The notes below the pieces were generated by a model. That model did no database searches. It was not told the DNA's origin and was given only the letters and a program-made list of their open reading frames with translations. Shown piece after piece: positions 31,412-40,490 of a stretch of DNA of 53,770 bases; position 1 is the first letter of the stretch; every line of letters begins with the position of its first letter. Origin of the DNA: Anaerotignum lactatifermentans DSM 14214. Lineage in GTDB: Bacteria; Bacillota; Clostridia; Lachnospirales; Anaerotignaceae. Both the position numbers and the translations under genes were made by a program. The stretch is taken from contig NZ_FRAH01000014.1 in NCBI RefSeq assembly GCF_900142265.1, positions 1-53,770 on the forward strand, in the 5' to 3' direction.

Positions 31412-32617
31412 ATGAAACATCGTTTATATTTACCAACTTTCCTGCCTGTTTCTTTTCCTGATGCCATGGAAACCTTTCTGGAGGACATGGCAAAAAAAGG
31501 CTGGTTCCTGAAAAAAGTAGGCTATTTTCTGTCTTTCTGTCAATTTGAAAAAGGCACTCCTGCCCCTGTCCGCTATCGTCTGGAACCCATCCCCGATACA
31601 GTACGGACACCTTCTCAGGAAATGGTGCAGTTCTATGAAGATTTCGGCTGGAAATATCTCACGCCTTTTTCCCATTTCTTTTTCATATTCGTTGCGGAAA
31701 ACCCCGATACACCGGAAATCCACTGTGACCCGCTGGTACAGGCAAAAGGCTACAAACGGATGTGCCGGAATTTCAGCGTATTTGGATTGGCTGCCCTTGT
31801 GTTGCTGGTAATCTTTCTGGGAATTCCCCTGTATCATCCATCCTTCTTGCTGGAGCGTCCCCGTTTTTCTGCTTTTGCTCTGGTAACACTGTTGGCATTT
31901 GCTGTTTTGATTCTCTGGTCTGTCCTGCGGCTTTGGAAGATTTACAGAAATCTTTCTCAGGGGAACCCTCTCAGTCACCACAAAGGATACCTGAACATCC
32001 TTTCTTTGCAGACCATTGTGCTAGCACTGTTTGTGCTGTTCCTGTTGCCTTTCAGTGACAAACTGGTGGAATGGGACGAAAACGACCAAATCACCCAATC
32101 CCTGACGACCGTGGAAGAGCCCCTGCCCTATGTACCTTTGGCGGAAATGGGCATTTCTCCCGACTGGGTGCAGACCCCTTACGACCCCATTACCATGGGC
32201 AATGAAAACAGCGACTCCAATTATATACGCAGCCGCACAAACTTCCTCGCACCTATCACATTCCACATCAGTCAGACGGCTTATCACACAGACCCTAACC
32301 TGCCAGCCGTTGCCACATCCATGACTTCTTATTACGGGGAAATGTCAAATTCGTTTCTGGCAAAAATCGTGGGCATGGATCTGGCAAATCTCTATGCAAG
32401 TACCCCCGGCATATCAGGCTACAAAATGGAAAAGAAACCCCTTTCTCTGTCTGGTTTTTCGCAAGCCTATTATGGCGATCTCCTTGGCAATGCGCAGATT
32501 CTTCTGCTGCGGCAGGAAAACCGGGTGCTGATAGTCCATTACGCTGGTGATGCTTCCCTGAAAGACCATGTGGAAGATTTTGCAAAACTCTTTACACAAT
32601 CATACACGCCTTTATAA
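31412..32617 (+). CDS. DUF2812 membrane protein 1
   Basis: A 401-residue protein. The N-terminal DUF2812 domain (~1-110) has MAKKGWFLKKVGYF, FCQFEKGTPAPVRYRLEPIP and FYEDFGWKYL. Two or three membrane helices follow (~117-145, ~150-170, ~195-215), then an external domain to the end. The family function is unknown; it is tied to PadR regulators. It lies 19 bp after padR with AGGAGGGG before the ATG, and a second DUF2812 gene follows by 16 bp. Confidence 0.85.
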   Translation: MKHRLYLPTFLPVSFPDAMETFLEDMAKKGWFLKKVGYFLSFCQFEKGTPAPVRYRLEPIPDTVRTPSQEMVQFYEDFGWKYLTPFSHFFFIFVAENPDTPEIHCDPLVQAKGYKRMCRNFSVFGLAALVLLVIFLGIPLYHPSFLLERPRFSAFALVTLLAFAVLILWSVLRLWKIYRNLSQGNPLSHHKGYLNILSLQTIVLALFVLFLLPFSDKLVEWDENDQITQSLTTVEEPLPYVPLAEMGISPDWVQTPYDPITMGNENSDSNYIRSRTNFLAPITFHISQTAYHTDPNLPAVATSMTSYYGEMSNSFLAKIVGMDLANLYASTPGISGYKMEKKPLSLSGFSQAYYGDLLGNAQILLLRQENRVLIVHYAGDASLKDHVEDFAKLFTQSYTPL

Positions 32618-32633
32618 GAAAGGAGGGCATAAC

Positions 32634-33770
32634 ATGGCCTATATTCGCCGTTTGATTCCTTGTGCCCCATATGAAATAAAAATTTTTGAAGCTTGGCTGG
32701 AAGAACTGGCAGAAAAAGAAGGACTGTTTCTGGTTTCCTGCCGCCGTGCCATTGCCAAATTTGAAAAAGGCACACCAAAACCCATGCGCTATCGAGTAGA
32801 CGCAGACCCAGACCGCTGCTGGGACCCCAGTCAGGAACGGCAGCAGCTTTACGAAGAATTTGGCTGGAAATACATCGACAATCGTTCGGAACATCTGGTG
32901 GTCTATGGCACCGATGATTTTTCTCTGCCGGAGCTCCACACAGATGCGGAACTGCAATTGGAGACCCTTGGGAAGCTTCAGAAAAAATGTCTGCGGAGGG
33001 CGCTCCTTGTGTTCTGCCTTTTCCCCCTATGGCTGCTTTTACATATTTCCGCCGGCAACTGGCTTTACTGGCTGCACCATTCCGCTTTGATCTCAGCTTT
33101 TGTCCTGCTTCTGTTTTTTTATTTTCTTGATACAACCAAGGAAATTCGACAGCTGCAAAAACTGAAAAAGCAGATCTTTGAGGAAACAGACGTGACCGAA
33201 ACAGAGGATTTCCACAAAGCAAAAAGAAAACTGCTCCTTCGGACATGTTGCCGCATCACCGCAGAAGTTTTGCTCTTTCTGCTCCTTCTGTCTCCTTTTT
33301 GGATACAAAACTGGAACGAACGCATTCCCTTGTCTGCGCAGAACAGCACAGAGCTTCCTACGCTCTCTCCTGCCGCTTTTGGAAGCCATAAAACTCTATC
33401 GGATAGCAGCTATTTTTCCTACTACACCTCATTTCTGGCTCCTGTACAGTATGAAATTTTTCAAATCAGTGACGATTTTTATTTGGATACCCAGTATTTC
33501 CAATGTCAATCAGAATTTCTGTCCGAAAGCATCGGCAAAACTTATCTGATGACAGAAGCCGACAACAACCTGAACAAAACGGAAACACAAACTCTCGCCG
33601 ATGGTACCAAACTGGAGTACCGAGCAAAAGACTTTCAAAACTATCTTGTCATCCAAAAGGGTTCTCGTATCTTGCTTCTCAAATCTTATACCGAAATCGA
33701 TCTTTGGGAAAATCGCGAAAAGTTTCTTCCTCTTTTGGACAAAACCTACTCTTTGCCGGAAGAAACCTGA
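32634..33770 (+). CDS. DUF2812 membrane protein 2
   Basis: A 378-residue paralogue of the preceding protein. DUF2812 (~1-110) shows LAEKEGLFLVSCRRAIAKFE, KGTPKPMRYRVDADPD and LYEEFGWKYID. Membrane helices lie at ~125-160 (two) and ~215-232, and the rest is predicted outside. The two copies are diverged, so the duplication is not recent. AAGGAGGG precedes the ATG. It ends the PadR operon; repeat copy B begins 26 bp after its stop and could act as terminator. Confidence 0.85.
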   Translation: MAYIRRLIPCAPYEIKIFEAWLEELAEKEGLFLVSCRRAIAKFEKGTPKPMRYRVDADPDRCWDPSQERQQLYEEFGWKYIDNRSEHLVVYGTDDFSLPELHTDAELQLETLGKLQKKCLRRALLVFCLFPLWLLLHISAGNWLYWLHHSALISAFVLLLFFYFLDTTKEIRQLQKLKKQIFEETDVTETEDFHKAKRKLLLRTCCRITAEVLLFLLLLSPFWIQNWNERIPLSAQNSTELPTLSPAAFGSHKTLSDSSYFSYYTSFLAPVQYEIFQISDDFYLDTQYFQCQSEFLSESIGKTYLMTEADNNLNKTETQTLADGTKLEYRAKDFQNYLVIQKGSRILLLKSYTEIDLWENREKFLPLLDKTYSLPEET

Positions 33771-33796
33771 TTTTTTGCAGAAAAAAAGACCAGACA

Positions 33797-33975
33797 TTAG
33801 GGGCATCTTCATAAGAAAACAAATAAAGCCAAAATCCTTATGATTACAAAGGATTTTGGCTTTATGATTTTGTTCAGATTGTATTTGTTATGTTTTCTTA
33901 TGAAGACAGCCGTCACAATTCCCCTTAAGAAATCAAGGAAAAAAATCAATGTTTTCTTAAGAGGAAGTTGCTTTT
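33797..33975 (+). repeat. Two-hairpin intergenic repeat, copy B
   Basis: 179 bp. The outer stem TCTTCATAAGAAAACA pairs perfectly with its complement and encloses the hairpin AAAGCCAAAATCC / GGATTTTGGCTTT. The second hairpin CCCCTTAAGAAA / TTTTCTTAAG follows. It lies between convergent genes (DUF2812 operon and gntR). Confidence 0.9.
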
Positions 33976-33995
33976 ATCTGGTCTTTCGTATTTTC

Positions 33996-34679
33996 TTACT
34001 TTGTTTCTTTGTTGCGAACAGCACGCAGAATGAATTCTGTGTGGTATTTTACATGACCCTGTGCCATAGTTGTACCTTCTTCCACGTCGTGGTTTTCGAT
34101 GGCACGGATGATGCCTTTGTGATGTGCCACGATAGCAGGGATAGAAGAATCCAGTTTCAGGTGTGCCATACGATAACGGTACAGCTGAATCTGCAGGTTA
34201 TTGAAAATCTGAATCAGTTTGTCATTGTCTGTGGATGCAAAAATCACATTGTGGAACTGTTCGTCGATTTCAGCGATTTCTTCCAGTGCTTTTTCGGAAA
34301 TTGCTTTTTCAAAGCGTTCTTCCAGGCTTTTCAGTTCTGCCAGACCTTCTGCGCCCATTTTCTTACAAGCCAGACCAGTTGCCAGACCTTCCAGAACACC
34401 TCTGACTTCCAGGATGTTGATGATGTCTTTTTCGCTCATATCCAGAACCTGCGCGCCTTTTCTGGGCACCAGTTCTACCAGGTTTTCCAGTTCCAGCATA
34501 CGCAGTGCTTCTCTGACGGGTGTACGGCTTACGCCCAGTTTTTCTGCCAGCTGGTTTTCCATCAGTCTTTCACCGGGAACCAGTTTGCCTGTCAAAATCG
34601 CGTCTCTCAGTGTATTGAATACAACATCCCGCAGGGGAAGATATTCGTTAGAATTGATATTAAATCTTGTGTCTGCCAT
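33996..34679 (-). CDS. GntR-family regulator, FadR/FCD subgroup
   Basis: A 227-residue regulator. The winged helix (~10-80) has LRDAILTGKLVPGERLMENQ and GVSRTPVREALRMLE. The C-terminal FCD domain (~90-215) is all helical, with the metal-binding Asp and His in EIDEQFHNVI and VAHHKGIIRAIE. The effector is unknown, often a small organic acid. The start at 34679 has AAAGGAG and lies 20 bp inside the end of ispE, so it is co-transcribed with it. Confidence 0.9.
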   Translation of the reverse strand: MADTRFNINSNEYLPLRDVVFNTLRDAILTGKLVPGERLMENQLAEKLGVSRTPVREALRMLELENLVELVPRKGAQVLDMSEKDIINILEVRGVLEGLATGLACKKMGAEGLAELKSLEERFEKAISEKALEEIAEIDEQFHNVIFASTDNDKLIQIFNNLQIQLYRYRMAHLKLDSSIPAIVAHHKGIIRAIENHDVEEGTTMAQGHVKYHTEFILRAVRNKETK

Positions 34680-35577
34680 CAGTCGTTCTCCTTTCCTTCT
34701 TGCCATGGGGCACATGGTAAATCTGTGTCACAAATACATCTCTCATGGCGAACTGCTTCCGCAGGATTTTCGCCGCTTCCTTTGCCCTTTCCTGTTTGGT
34801 AAACAAACCGAAAACGGTAGGACCGCTGCCGCTCATGAGGGCGCCTTCCGCTCCGTTTTCCAACATACTTTCCTTGATATCAGCGATTTTTGGATACATG
34901 GGAATGGTGACTGTTTCCAGCACATTTCCCAGCAGCCGTCCCATGGCAGGCACATCGCCTTCTGCCATAGCCGCCAACATACCTTTGGTATCAGGGTGGT
35001 GTTCTACCTGGTCCCATTTCAGGCTCTGGTAGACCTTCGCTGTGGATACGCTTACAGGCAGTTTTGCCAGTACCACATAGCAGAATGGACAGGGGGGCTC
35101 AATATTGGTCAGCACTTCACCCACGCCTTCTGCTAGCACCGTTCCCCGGCGCACACAGTAAGGGATATCTGTTCCCATGGTCAAAGCCAGCTCTTCCAGC
35201 TTTTTCGCGGGCAATTTCAGCGAAAACAGCTTATTCATGCCCACCAGCACTGCCGCGCAGTCTGCGCTGCCGCCAGCCAGCCCTGCTGCCACAGGAATGC
35301 GTTTGTCAATCTGAATTAAAACGCCTTCCTTAATGTCATAGGTGCTGCGCATGAGTTCTGCCGCACGCCAAGCCAGATTGCGGTTATCCGCAGGCAGCCA
35401 GCTGACGTTAGATTCCAGACGGATTTCATTCTCTGGAATTTTCCGCAGAACGATTTCGTCATAGAGCCCTACGGTCTGCATAATCATCTGTAGCTCATGA
35501 TAGCCGTTGTCCCGCTTGCCTGTTACATCCAGTGTTAAGTTGATTTTTGCCCGTGCTTTTAATCTGATTTCTTCCAC
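34660..35577 (-). CDS. ispE: 4-diphosphocytidyl-2-C-methyl-D-erythritol kinase
   Basis: A 305-residue GHMP kinase of the MEP isoprenoid pathway. The N-terminal LKARAKINLTLDVTGKRDNG, the ATP loop PVAAGLAGGSADCAA (~95-109) and GALMSGSGPTVFGLF near the C-terminus are typical. It ends with a short basic tail (KKERRTTDGRHKI). The gene overlaps gntR by 20 bp; ispE followed by a GntR regulator is a common order in Clostridia. Confidence 0.95.
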   Translation of the reverse strand: MEEIRLKARAKINLTLDVTGKRDNGYHELQMIMQTVGLYDEIVLRKIPENEIRLESNVSWLPADNRNLAWRAAELMRSTYDIKEGVLIQIDKRIPVAAGLAGGSADCAAVLVGMNKLFSLKLPAKKLEELALTMGTDIPYCVRRGTVLAEGVGEVLTNIEPPCPFCYVVLAKLPVSVSTAKVYQSLKWDQVEHHPDTKGMLAAMAEGDVPAMGRLLGNVLETVTIPMYPKIADIKESMLENGAEGALMSGSGPTVFGLFTKQERAKEAAKILRKQFAMRDVFVTQIYHVPHGKKERRTTDGRHKI

Positions 35578-35812
35578 GTCGTTCCCTCGTTTTTTCTATA
35601 CTGTATACAAGTCTTGTACCTATTGTACATGAACTTAGACAAAGAAACAAGCGGCATGTTATACAAAAAACAAAAAAATCTTCTGGCAGATACTACCCAA
35701 AAAACGCCAAAACATTGCTTTTTCCATCAAAAAACGCAAATCCGACACCTGCCTTTGCAAAACACTTTTCGCCATTTGTCGTCCATTATGTACGACAAGA
35801 CCATGGCACAAA
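35578..35812. other. Intergenic stretch between ispE and lysC
   Basis: AT-rich, no supported gene. On the minus strand it must carry the ispE promoter; a TGTACA and TATACA pair with 16-bp spacing near 35600-35640 is a weak candidate. Confidence 0.35.
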
Positions 35813-35846
35813 AAAACAGCTGGAATCCTTAGATTCCAGCTGTTTT
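35813..35846 (-). terminator. Terminator of lysC
   Basis: The perfect 15-bp stem AAAACAGCTGGAATC / GATTCCAGCTGTTTT with a T run on the minus strand. It shares the stem core of the terminator at 23817. Confidence 0.85.
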
Positions 35847-35892
35847 CATCAGGAATGTTTTACATTCCGTTTTCTTTTAGTTTTATCAAAAA

Positions 35893-37119
35893 TCAGTCTT
35901 TTCTCATATTTACAGATGCGATTTTGAATTTATCGTGTACGGCGATCATCGCTTCGTCAATATCCTTTCTAGGGATCAGCAGAGTGATCTTGATTTCGGA
36001 TGTAGAAATCATTTCGATGTTTACGCCTGCATCATACATTGCTTCAAAGAACATCGCTGCAACACCGGGGTTGGTTGCCATACCTGCGCCAACGATGGAC
36101 AGTTTTGCAACGTTTTCGTCGTGAGCGATTTCCTGTGCTGTCAGTCTTTCTTTGTTTTCTTCCAGAGCCTTCAGGGCAATGTCCAGATCTTCCTGACCGA
36201 TGGTGAAGGAAATATCCTGTCTGCCGTCATGTCCGTTGGACTGCAGAATGATATCTACACTTACCTTTTCTCTTGCCATCAGATCGAATATTTCAAAAGC
36301 CTTACCGGGCTCGTCTTTTACACCTAAAACTGAAATACGGGATACATTTTTATCCGCAGCTACACCGCTTACCAGCATTCTTTCCATCTTGCATTCCTCC
36401 TTCACTTCTGTACCGGGCGCGTCAGACATACTGGAGCGCACCACCAGTTTTACATTGTACTTCTTCGCCACTTCCACAGAACGGCAGTGAAGCACTTTCG
36501 CACCCAAAGACGCCAATTCCAGCATTTCGTCATAGCTGATTTCATCCAGCTTTCTGGCATCTTTTACTACGCGAGGGTCTGCAGTGTAAACACCTTCTAC
36601 GTCTGTGTAGATTTCACAAAGATCTGCGTTGAGGGCTGCTGCCAGCGCCACTGCGGAAGTATCGGAACCGCCGCGGCCCAGTGTGGTCATATCCCCCAGC
36701 ATATTTACGCCCTGGAAACCGGTCACCAGTACGATGTTGCCCTGTTCCAGTTCGTTTTCAATGCGTTCGGAATGGATTTTACGAATACGGGCATTGCTGT
36801 AAGTATTTGTGGTTTCAATCCCTACCTGTACGGCATTGAGGGAAACGGCTCTGCCGCCCAGCGCATTGATCGCCATTGCCATCAGTGCTACAGACTGCTG
36901 TTCCCCAGTTACCAGCAGCATATCCATTTCTCTGCGGCTTGCCTTGGGATTGATTTCTTTTGCTTTGGCAATCAGTCCGTCTGTTGTCTTGCCCTGTGCG
37001 GACAGAACGACTACAACGTCATTGCCTTCTTTCTGTGTTGCCAGAATCCGCTTGGCAACATTGAACACTCTTTCTGCATTGGCGACGGAGCTGCCGCCGT
37101 ATTTCTGCACAATTAACAT
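35893..37119 (-). CDS. lysC: Aspartate kinase
   Basis: A 408-residue aspartokinase, the first step to lysine, threonine and methionine. The kinase motif VQKYGGSSVANAERV (~4-18), TLGRGGSDTSAVALAAAL (~150-167) and two C-terminal ACT domains (~265-335, ~345-408) are present, so feedback control by lysine and/or threonine is expected. It starts one base from the thrB stop region (37119 shared) and forms an operon with thrB. Confidence 0.95.
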   Translation of the reverse strand: MLIVQKYGGSSVANAERVFNVAKRILATQKEGNDVVVVLSAQGKTTDGLIAKAKEINPKASRREMDMLLVTGEQQSVALMAMAINALGGRAVSLNAVQVGIETTNTYSNARIRKIHSERIENELEQGNIVLVTGFQGVNMLGDMTTLGRGGSDTSAVALAAALNADLCEIYTDVEGVYTADPRVVKDARKLDEISYDEMLELASLGAKVLHCRSVEVAKKYNVKLVVRSSMSDAPGTEVKEECKMERMLVSGVAADKNVSRISVLGVKDEPGKAFEIFDLMAREKVSVDIILQSNGHDGRQDISFTIGQEDLDIALKALEENKERLTAQEIAHDENVAKLSIVGAGMATNPGVAAMFFEAMYDAGVNIEMISTSEIKITLLIPRKDIDEAMIAVHDKFKIASVNMRKD

Positions 37120-38039
37120 TATTCTACTTCCTCCTGTGATTCAGTCACTACTACAGCACCTTCCAAATCCGGCTTCAGCAGCGTCAGCTGCCAGTTGTTG
37201 GGCAGTGCTGCAAAGTAGGCGGACATTTGATTCCTGAATGTTTCAGCCTTGTCTTTTGTTACCATCGCCATCAAGGTAGAACCTGCGCCGCTCAAATAGC
37301 ATGCCGTGGCACCGCTTTCCTTGGCTTTTGCAAATATATCCTCCATGTGAGGGATCAGTTCTTTTCTGTACGGCTGGTGGATTTTATCCTCCATGGCCAT
37401 CTCCAGGTTTTCGAATTTCCCTGTCATCAAAGACGCTACCAATAATGCTGCCCGGGACACGTTAAATACAACATCGCTCCGGGAATAGTCTTTTGGCAGT
37501 ACGCTTCTTGACCGCTCCGTAGAAACGGGGAAATCCGGCACCATTATAGCAAAAAATAAGTCGTCGGGCAACTCCAAACGTACATGTTTCATATTTTTTT
37601 CGCCCAGAGCCCCTACCACCATGCTGCCGAAAAAAGCAGGGTTGGAGTTATCCGGGTGACCTTCCATCTGAGCTGCCATTTCTGCCAGTTCTTCCTTGGT
37701 GCAAGGTCTGCCAGCCAGTTCATTTGCTGCCATGAGCCCGCCAACGATACAAGCGGCACTGCTGCCCAGTCCGCGCACCATAGGAATGTCGTCAGACTGG
37801 ATCAGACGCACCCCAGGCATTTTCAGCCCCTTTGCGTCGTAGAGTTTGCGCATGGTCTGATAAATGAGGTTGCTCTCGTCTGTAGGAATGGCAATGGGCT
37901 GTTCCTTGCGGATTTCGATTTCTACGCCCTCAGGGATTTCTTCTACCCACAAATGGTTGTACAACTGCAGCGCCACACCGATGCTGTCAAAGCCAGGTCC
38001 CATATTGGCAGATGTGGCAGGTACCCGTATATGAATCAT
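37119..38039 (-). CDS. thrB: Homoserine kinase
   Basis: A 306-residue GHMP kinase that phosphorylates homoserine for threonine synthesis. VPATSANMGPGFDSIGVAL (~5-23) and MVRGLGSSAACIVGGLMAAN (~86-105) are the substrate and ATP loops, and YLSGAGSTLMAM lies near the C-terminus. AGGAGG precedes the ATG. Its operon partner is lysC; a terminator lies between it and the upstream ACT gene. Confidence 0.95.
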   Translation of the reverse strand: MIHIRVPATSANMGPGFDSIGVALQLYNHLWVEEIPEGVEIEIRKEQPIAIPTDESNLIYQTMRKLYDAKGLKMPGVRLIQSDDIPMVRGLGSSAACIVGGLMAANELAGRPCTKEELAEMAAQMEGHPDNSNPAFFGSMVVGALGEKNMKHVRLELPDDLFFAIMVPDFPVSTERSRSVLPKDYSRSDVVFNVSRAALLVASLMTGKFENLEMAMEDKIHQPYRKELIPHMEDIFAKAKESGATACYLSGAGSTLMAMVTKDKAETFRNQMSAYFAALPNNWQLTLLKPDLEGAVVVTESQEEVE

Positions 38040-38101
38040 AACAGAAGCCTCCTTTTTTCGTTTTTCCCCTTTTCATCACCGATTTTTGCGGTCAAAAACA
38101 A

Positions 38102-38131
38102 GACCCGCCTCATCCGCAGACGATGCGGGTC
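38102..38131 (-). terminator. Terminator or attenuator between the ACT gene and thrB
   Basis: The stem GACCCGC / GCGGGTC with inner pairing CATC/GATG is followed on the minus strand by TTGTTTTTG. It may end the ACT gene transcript or attenuate read-through into thrB-lysC. Confidence 0.6.
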
Positions 38132-38167
38132 GATTTCCTTGCCATTTTATTTCCTTTTCTCTTTCGT

Positions 38168-38611
38168 TTATTCTCTGCCGATGATTTTGATGGACTGCAT
38201 GCCCTGCAAGTTTTCCAGCTGGGTCATGAGTCTGCCGAATTCACCCTGCATTTCATTTGTTTCGATGGTGATTGTCACGTTCGCGATGCCATTGATGGGA
38301 ATGGTCTGGTTGATGGTCAGGATGTTTGCGCCTTCTGTGGCAATGCTGTTGAGCACTGCGGAAAGGAGCCCTGGTGTATCATCCAGATTGGCTGCGATGG
38401 TGACAGTTTTTCCTCTCGTGTTTTCGTAGAGTGGATGGACAGCGTCACGGTACTTATAAAAAGCACTGCGGCTGATGCCAACACGGTTCACCGCATCCTG
38501 TACTGTTTTTTCCTTCTTGCTTTCCAGCAGGTTTTTTACTTCCATAACCTTCAGAAAGATTTCAGGCAGTACGCTTTTGTCCACGATGAAAAAATTCTTA
38601 TCTTCTTTCAA
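38168..38611 (-). CDS. ACT domain protein of the UPF0735/PheB type
   Basis: A 147-residue protein. An N-terminal HTH-like segment (~20-55, AVNRVGISRSAFYKYRDAV) precedes an ACT domain (~70-145, TIAANLDDTPGLLSAVLNSI). The length and order match UPF0735/PheB proteins, which often sit next to homoserine dehydrogenase or thrB and may sense an amino acid. The start is TTG at 38611 with GGGGAG upstream; the longer open frame has no ribosome binding site. It precedes thrB by ~130 bp. Confidence 0.88.
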   Translation of the reverse strand: MKEDKNFFIVDKSVLPEIFLKVMEVKNLLESKKEKTVQDAVNRVGISRSAFYKYRDAVHPLYENTRGKTVTIAANLDDTPGLLSAVLNSIATEGANILTINQTIPINGIANVTITIETNEMQGEFGRLMTQLENLQGMQSIKIIGRE

Positions 38612-38897
38612 TGTTTGTTCTCCCCTTTTGTATCTCTGATACATACATTTGTTTCTACTACAAGGAATATAGCACATTCTGTCCACAGTTTCAATAAAAT
38701 GGGAGGGTTTTTTTTGAAACAATCCACTTTCTGTCTTTTGCACAAAAACTTTTGCCTCTTTTGCCATTCCTTTTGAAGAATTGCCTATGTTTTTTCGACG
38801 CCATCCTTCCCAATGCCCCTTTTTTCTGCTAAAATGAAAAGTGGTTGTTTCTGCCCCTCAGGTCGGAAACCCGAAACAGATGAAAAAGGAGTTCTTC

Positions 38898-40454
38898 ATG
38901 AATAATCATACAGATCAGCTGCGGCACGAAGACTTGCTTCAGCTTTTTACAACGGAATACGAAAAGTATGCCAGCCGCATGGACCCGGAAGCCATGGACG
39001 GTCTTTGGGACATTGCGCCCATGGTTTTTTCCAAATGGTATTATACAGCACTGACGGGAGAAACCATACTGACCCCTGCCAACATCATTCACTGTGACGA
39101 GGAAGATCCAAAGGTGGAAAAGGCTTACATCCTTCATGTGGACAAAAAAGCCGCTGGCATGGAAAAATACAGCTTCCATCCCGTTTCCTACACATTGGAA
39201 AACCACCCCATACTGCGGGATATGCAAACCATACTGGATGCCTGCCTGCCGGACTGCACCGTTGACGAAAACGGCTTTTTCCTGCCGGAGGACAGAGCGG
39301 AACTGCTGCAAAAAATCACACTGCCTGATGGCTTTTATCTGGAATATCTCACACGCCTGTGTCAGCAGATGGGCTTTTTCCAGAAAGTTCCTGCCATCCA
39401 TATCCATAAAGTGACCAAAAGCCCGAAAGCCGACGCTTTCTTTGGAAAAGAACCCAAAGAAGCGCTGGATACCCTCCTTTGGGAAGGCTGCGCACTGGCG
39501 GCAGAACGGCTCCAATACACCATGGACTTAGAACCGGGCATGGTCAGCAGCAGCTTTTTCTATCAGTATCTGGAAAACCACATTGACATCGATCAGGTCT
39601 TTGTAGACTTTTATAAACGGGTGGACATTGATCTGGAAAGTATCTGGAAAACGCCGCCTAATGAACTGACGGAAGAAGAACAGTCCATTGTATCCTCTTT
39701 CCTTTTTGCAGGCATTATGATGGACAAATGGGTATTCACGCCTCTTGGACACTTTTTCCATGTGGTGCGCCCCATTTCCTTCACAGCCTTCCGTTTTTAT
39801 CAGAACATCAATAATCTGGCGGCACTGTTCCTCATGCACCATAATCCCGGTGCGGAGCTGTTCACACCACCTTCCTATTGCAGTCTGACAGCCATCGGCA
39901 TGGAACTGACGGCAAAAGAAAAGCTTTCTGTCAATAAGCAGAAAATGCCCAAAAACATTTCCTTTGAGCGCATCATGGAAGCCATCACACCGGAACTGGA
40001 ACTGCGGTATTACGAAGAAATGCTGCGTTTTGAACTGGTGACCGATGTGGTTTCTCTCCGCGCCACATTGCAGAAGGACGAAAACCTCTGGAAAGAAGCG
40101 GAACTTTCCACAGAAAATCTACTCCATGATTTCTGTTGTGACATCTTCGCCGCTTTTGCCATGGAAGACACACGGGAATACGTTCTGTCCATCCCCGATG
40201 ACAACGGCTTCCCCATGGAATACGCACCAGCCGCTTCCAAGCGCGCCATCAACAAAACAGATGGTCTGACACTGGGTGATCTGCCTTTACATATCGGCGA
40301 TGTATGGACACTGACGCCGCCTTCCGGCAAAGCTGGTGCTCTCACCATTGAGGTGCTGGAGAAAAAGGCAAGCAATCCTTACCTTATGTATCCACGCATT
40401 TGCAGACAAAGCGAAAAGATCACCGAAATGGAACAGATCGACGAAATTTATTAA
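38898..40454 (+). CDS. Uncharacterised 518-residue cytoplasmic protein
   Basis: A large soluble protein without signal peptide, membrane helix or motif I can name. It is acidic, with many Tyr, Trp and Phe residues. The C-terminal ~60 residues (DLPLHIGDVWTLTPPSGKAG and after) resemble a small beta barrel. ATG 38898 has AAGGAG upstream. It is the first gene of a plus-strand run, 36 bp before the CobD-like gene, so the two may share a transcript. Function unknown. Confidence 0.7.
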   Translation: MNNHTDQLRHEDLLQLFTTEYEKYASRMDPEAMDGLWDIAPMVFSKWYYTALTGETILTPANIIHCDEEDPKVEKAYILHVDKKAAGMEKYSFHPVSYTLENHPILRDMQTILDACLPDCTVDENGFFLPEDRAELLQKITLPDGFYLEYLTRLCQQMGFFQKVPAIHIHKVTKSPKADAFFGKEPKEALDTLLWEGCALAAERLQYTMDLEPGMVSSSFFYQYLENHIDIDQVFVDFYKRVDIDLESIWKTPPNELTEEEQSIVSSFLFAGIMMDKWVFTPLGHFFHVVRPISFTAFRFYQNINNLAALFLMHHNPGAELFTPPSYCSLTAIGMELTAKEKLSVNKQKMPKNISFERIMEAITPELELRYYEEMLRFELVTDVVSLRATLQKDENLWKEAELSTENLLHDFCCDIFAAFAMEDTREYVLSIPDDNGFPMEYAPAASKRAINKTDGLTLGDLPLHIGDVWTLTPPSGKAGALTIEVLEKKASNPYLMYPRICRQSEKITEMEQIDEIY

Positions 40455-40490
40455 CATTATTACCATATAAGAAGGGACTTAAGATAAATC

